Shown here piece by piece: positions 61,239 through 64,000 of a stretch of DNA of 64,000 bases (position 1 is its first letter; every line of letters starts with the position of its first letter). Location of the stretch: positions 62,001-126,000 of the forward strand of contig JAHQIW010005990.1 in assembly GCA_019055375.1 (NCBI GenBank). The letters are read 5' to 3'. Made by a program: the position numbers and the translations under genes. A model generated the notes under the pieces. The model worked only from the letters and a program-made list of their open reading frames with translations. It ran no database searches and had not been told where the DNA came from. Origin of the DNA: Parelaphostrongylus tenuis. Taxonomy: Eukaryota > Nematoda > Chromadorea > Rhabditida > Metastrongylidae.

Positions 61239-63754
61239 TATAAAAAGGCCTCAGAGATGATGTTCTCTTCAAAATCAAGGAAATTTAACATTGAAAACGT
61301 GGCGCACATGGATCGATGATCTGGATAGAACAGTAGAGAAGTGGACATGAGGAACAGCAGAACAGACTACAAGAGAATAAAAGGAACCAAGTGGAGTGGA
61401 ACAACCACCTATAAACTTTTTGGAATTTAACTATAGCCAAATATAATGTTAATGATAAATGAGTAATCAGAAAAGTTCAATAAAAACTTGGAAAAAATGA
61501 ATAAGCTGGCTTCATTCCGGAAGGTTCGAGGACCATAATGTGTAGGGACACTACTCAACACATTCACAGGGGCTGGTTCAACCTTATTCCTGGCCAGCCA
61601 AATTTCCAATGCTATAGGACGTCGACAAATCTGTAACGGACATGTGCGGAGAGAACACCCTTTGAATCTCAAAACAGGCACCCGTCTACGATGACGTTCT
61701 GGAAACGTTCTAATCGAACCGTCCGAGGATTCCATGAAGAATTGAGCCATTTAGTAACGAGTTTCATTTGAAAGGGAAAAACCTTCAATTATTAGCTTAC
61801 GTAGAAACTCGAATCACCTATGGATCAGGTGTAGGAGACAACGAATCGATTAAAATGTTCAAATCTGCAATATGTAAAGCCAAAACTTGTGAAAAAAAAC
61901 TCTTAGTTGCAGATGTTTTATAGATCATAGAATGATGTTCGCACATGTAGCCTTTTTTGTGAAGAGGGTTCGTCGACATATAACAGGAGCATCCCTTTTC
62001 AGTGGCTTGAGGCTTCACCGTGACTGGTTAAATTTCGTGGTCATCGAACTACGATACACAAAAGAAGTCAAGGTCATTTCCACACAGGTCACTCAAGCTG
62101 AAACTTGGTTTGAAAATCTACCCGAAAACCCGATTACGAGTAAATCTGTACCATAGTGGTGTTCAACGTATCTCGCACAGTCAGTTGGATGAAAGTCTGT
62201 CATATCACAAACACGACACTATTTTTTTCTTTTTTCAATCCCGAAGTGGAACAAAGTGATGGAATCAGATAAGAACTGAGTTGACACTTTCTGAGAAAAA
62301 TATTATTTTAATAAGAATTGAAGAAATTGATGAAAGAACGTTGTTCAGTGATACAGTTAATGAAACCAAGAAGCGTTCCATCCATACGTCGTGGTCAAAA
62401 AATCGGCATCAAGTTTCTTTGAAAAGACCATCCTTTAATGTCTACGAAAAAATATGGACACCTCTAAAAAAGAAGCAAGTTCCTCCCCGAGATTCAACGG
62501 ACGATCGAGTGGACCAGAATGCTACAAAATTCAAAAGAAGAACAAGATTCCTCCAGTGGCGCCTTCTTTCATACGAAAATCAACTCTATAGATGATGAAA
62601 GCGAGGAATCGAAGTGAATGGAAACTTCCTTGGACCGACTATCCATTTAACTTGGTTTGGATTAAGTAATCTAGTATCTTTCCTTCAAAAGCAGATCCGA
62701 GGTGGGTCAATAATAGTATTTATTAAATATAGTATTGACACAGATCAATAATACTACAATGGCTGACACATCGGCAGTATCACTTTTTCAAAGCCGTTTT
62801 ACTGTTTCACGGTCCATCAGTTGTTATGTGAACTAGGGTCACCGAGCCTCAAATGGTCGGACACTGTTCTGTGTTACAATTGTATTCTATTATTACCATT
62901 AATAAGCAACCTCGGGTATGCTTATAGAGGAGAGACACTAGACAAAAAAATATGACTTTACCAGAACTCGGATCATCACATGCAGGAATTCATAAGACTT
63001 TGAAATCATTTTCCATAAATCGTACCAACAATCAAACAGAATCGTCTAGCAGCACTAAAAACCCCAATGTTCAAATATGAAAAAGGACTCCTGTCTAATC
63101 CCTATGCTTTCCTTCTAAGAACCAGTGTCGTAACTAAGCAGAGCACCTGTCGATAATGAAAGTTTGAAGTCTTACGTGATTTTTTTTTTTGCAGCAGTTT
63201 CTTTTCCGGCTTCGATTTCTTTGGTGGTCGTTTTCTTTCCTTTCCAGTTTCTTTTTGGCAAAATTATTGTTACTTGAAAAAATGAAAGATACTAAAGGAT
63301 CAATTGATAACCAACGTTTTCGATTTTCTTAGTTTCACAATAAAGTTTTTTAGCAATGATTTTAACTGATCTTCTTTGGTAATGGAGATAAACTGATTTT
63401 TTATGTTAACTTCGGTGAAAGAAGGAACAGCAAAAAATTAAAGAAAATTAAAAATAAAAATAAAAATTGAGGAACAGAATAAGTGACAAAGTAGGAATGA
63501 AACTATAAGCGGTTACGTAGAACTAATCGTACCGGAAAAATTGAAGGAAAGATGATGAAAAATGTTGGTGAACTTTGCTATACTATGGTTGTGGAAAAAA
63601 TCCTTCTTAACTGCGAAAAATTCAAATTTTGTGTTTATTTGAAGCAGTAAAGGCTGTCGTAAATTATGGGAATATCTCAGGAATATTTCGACAAGAAACT
63701 CCCACGAAGAGCAGCTGGACTGAGTCTACGATGCGTAGAAGGATAAAAGGATAA
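59843..63754. other. Intergenic region, no gene recognised
   Basis: An (AT)n tract of about 15 units lies at 61206-61236. A 107-codon minus-strand ORF (61427-61750) and a 104-codon plus-strand ORF (62281-62595) are the longest; I recognise neither. The rest is AT-rich. Confidence 0.35.
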
Positions 63755-64000
63755 AAAGAATAAACCACTCGACGTTGATCAATCCCTAAGGGATGTGCCA
63801 TGCATTCTCTTCAATTTCTAATTTCGTTTGAGGTGATTGAATGCATATCTGGCCTTTACAATGACTTGCGGTGGCCTCACGCTGCAGTGCCACTTACACT
63901 CCCAGACAAGTCTGAGACCTGTCTGGTACCAATTTACCGACCCCGGAGGGATGGGTGGCTTGGTGAGCCATGAGAGCGAGATCGAACCATTGACCTCGTT
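63755..64000 (-). repeat. SINE-like copy (GATCAACG-tail family), cut by the window end
   Basis: CGACGTTGATCAATCCCTAA, GATGTGCCATGCATTC, TTCGTTTGAGGTGATTGAAT, GGAGGGATGGGTGGC and, at the right, a minus-strand B-box GGTTCGATCTCGCTC. The A-box side lies beyond the window. Confidence 0.7.

Noticed and set aside
1..64000. CRISPR arrays, operons, rRNA or spliced-leader RNA genes
   Set aside because: Looked for by eye; no regularly spaced short repeats, no rRNA-like blocks and no spliced-leader sequence were seen.

Overview
The window looks like nuclear DNA of a strongylid-type (clade V) nematode, for example a hookworm relative. The evidence is AT-rich sequence, a 61-base intron, polypyrimidine-CAG/TAG acceptors, a Six1/2 homeobox gene close to Caenorhabditis CEH-33/CEH-34 as I remember them, and many mariner elements, RTE-type LINE remnants, tRNA-derived repeats and long foldback elements. 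It is not bacterial: no operons, Shine-Dalgarno sites or long ORFs are present.

Region by region. From 1926 to 11530 (+ strand) lies the one clear gene, a SIX-class homeobox transcription factor in six exons: 1926/1952-2042, 4186-4292, 4354-4432, 6352/6356-6467, 7146-7309 and 11359-11530. The first four carry the SIX domain, exons 4-5 the homeodomain, and exon 6 the C-terminal tail and stop. Exon 4 has a one-base reading-frame offset inside highly conserved sequence. Intron 1 holds a 400-base foldback element.

From about 11.5 to 36 kb no gene is recognised. This stretch is a field of repeats: a palindrome with divergent tRNA-like promoters (12.4-12.9 kb), a foldback element (14.9-15.7 kb) with a partial relative at 18.9-20.0 kb, foldbacks at 17.8-18.4 and 20.4-20.8 kb, a mariner MITE (16.2 kb), a deleted mariner with intact ends (29.4-30.0 kb), and assorted SINE-like and MITE copies.

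From 36 to 58 kb there are more repeats and two weak coding candidates on the minus strand: a possible first exon near 42.1 kb in a GC-rich patch, and chemoreceptor-like fragments near 57.6-57.9 kb. An RTE remnant lies at 48.5-48.8 kb. Foldbacks lie at 45.4-46.0, 47.2-47.7, 53.1-53.4 and 55.1-55.8 kb.

From 58.2 to 59.9 kb a SINE/MITE-like copy, the 3' end of an RTE LINE and a decayed mariner lie side by side. From 59.9 to 63.7 kb I see little beyond an (AT)n tract. The window ends inside another SINE-like copy. I found no operon-like or defence-like new system. The most unusual items are the exon 4 frame break and the several families of long foldback elements, one with outward-facing tRNA-like promoters and one inside the homeobox gene.
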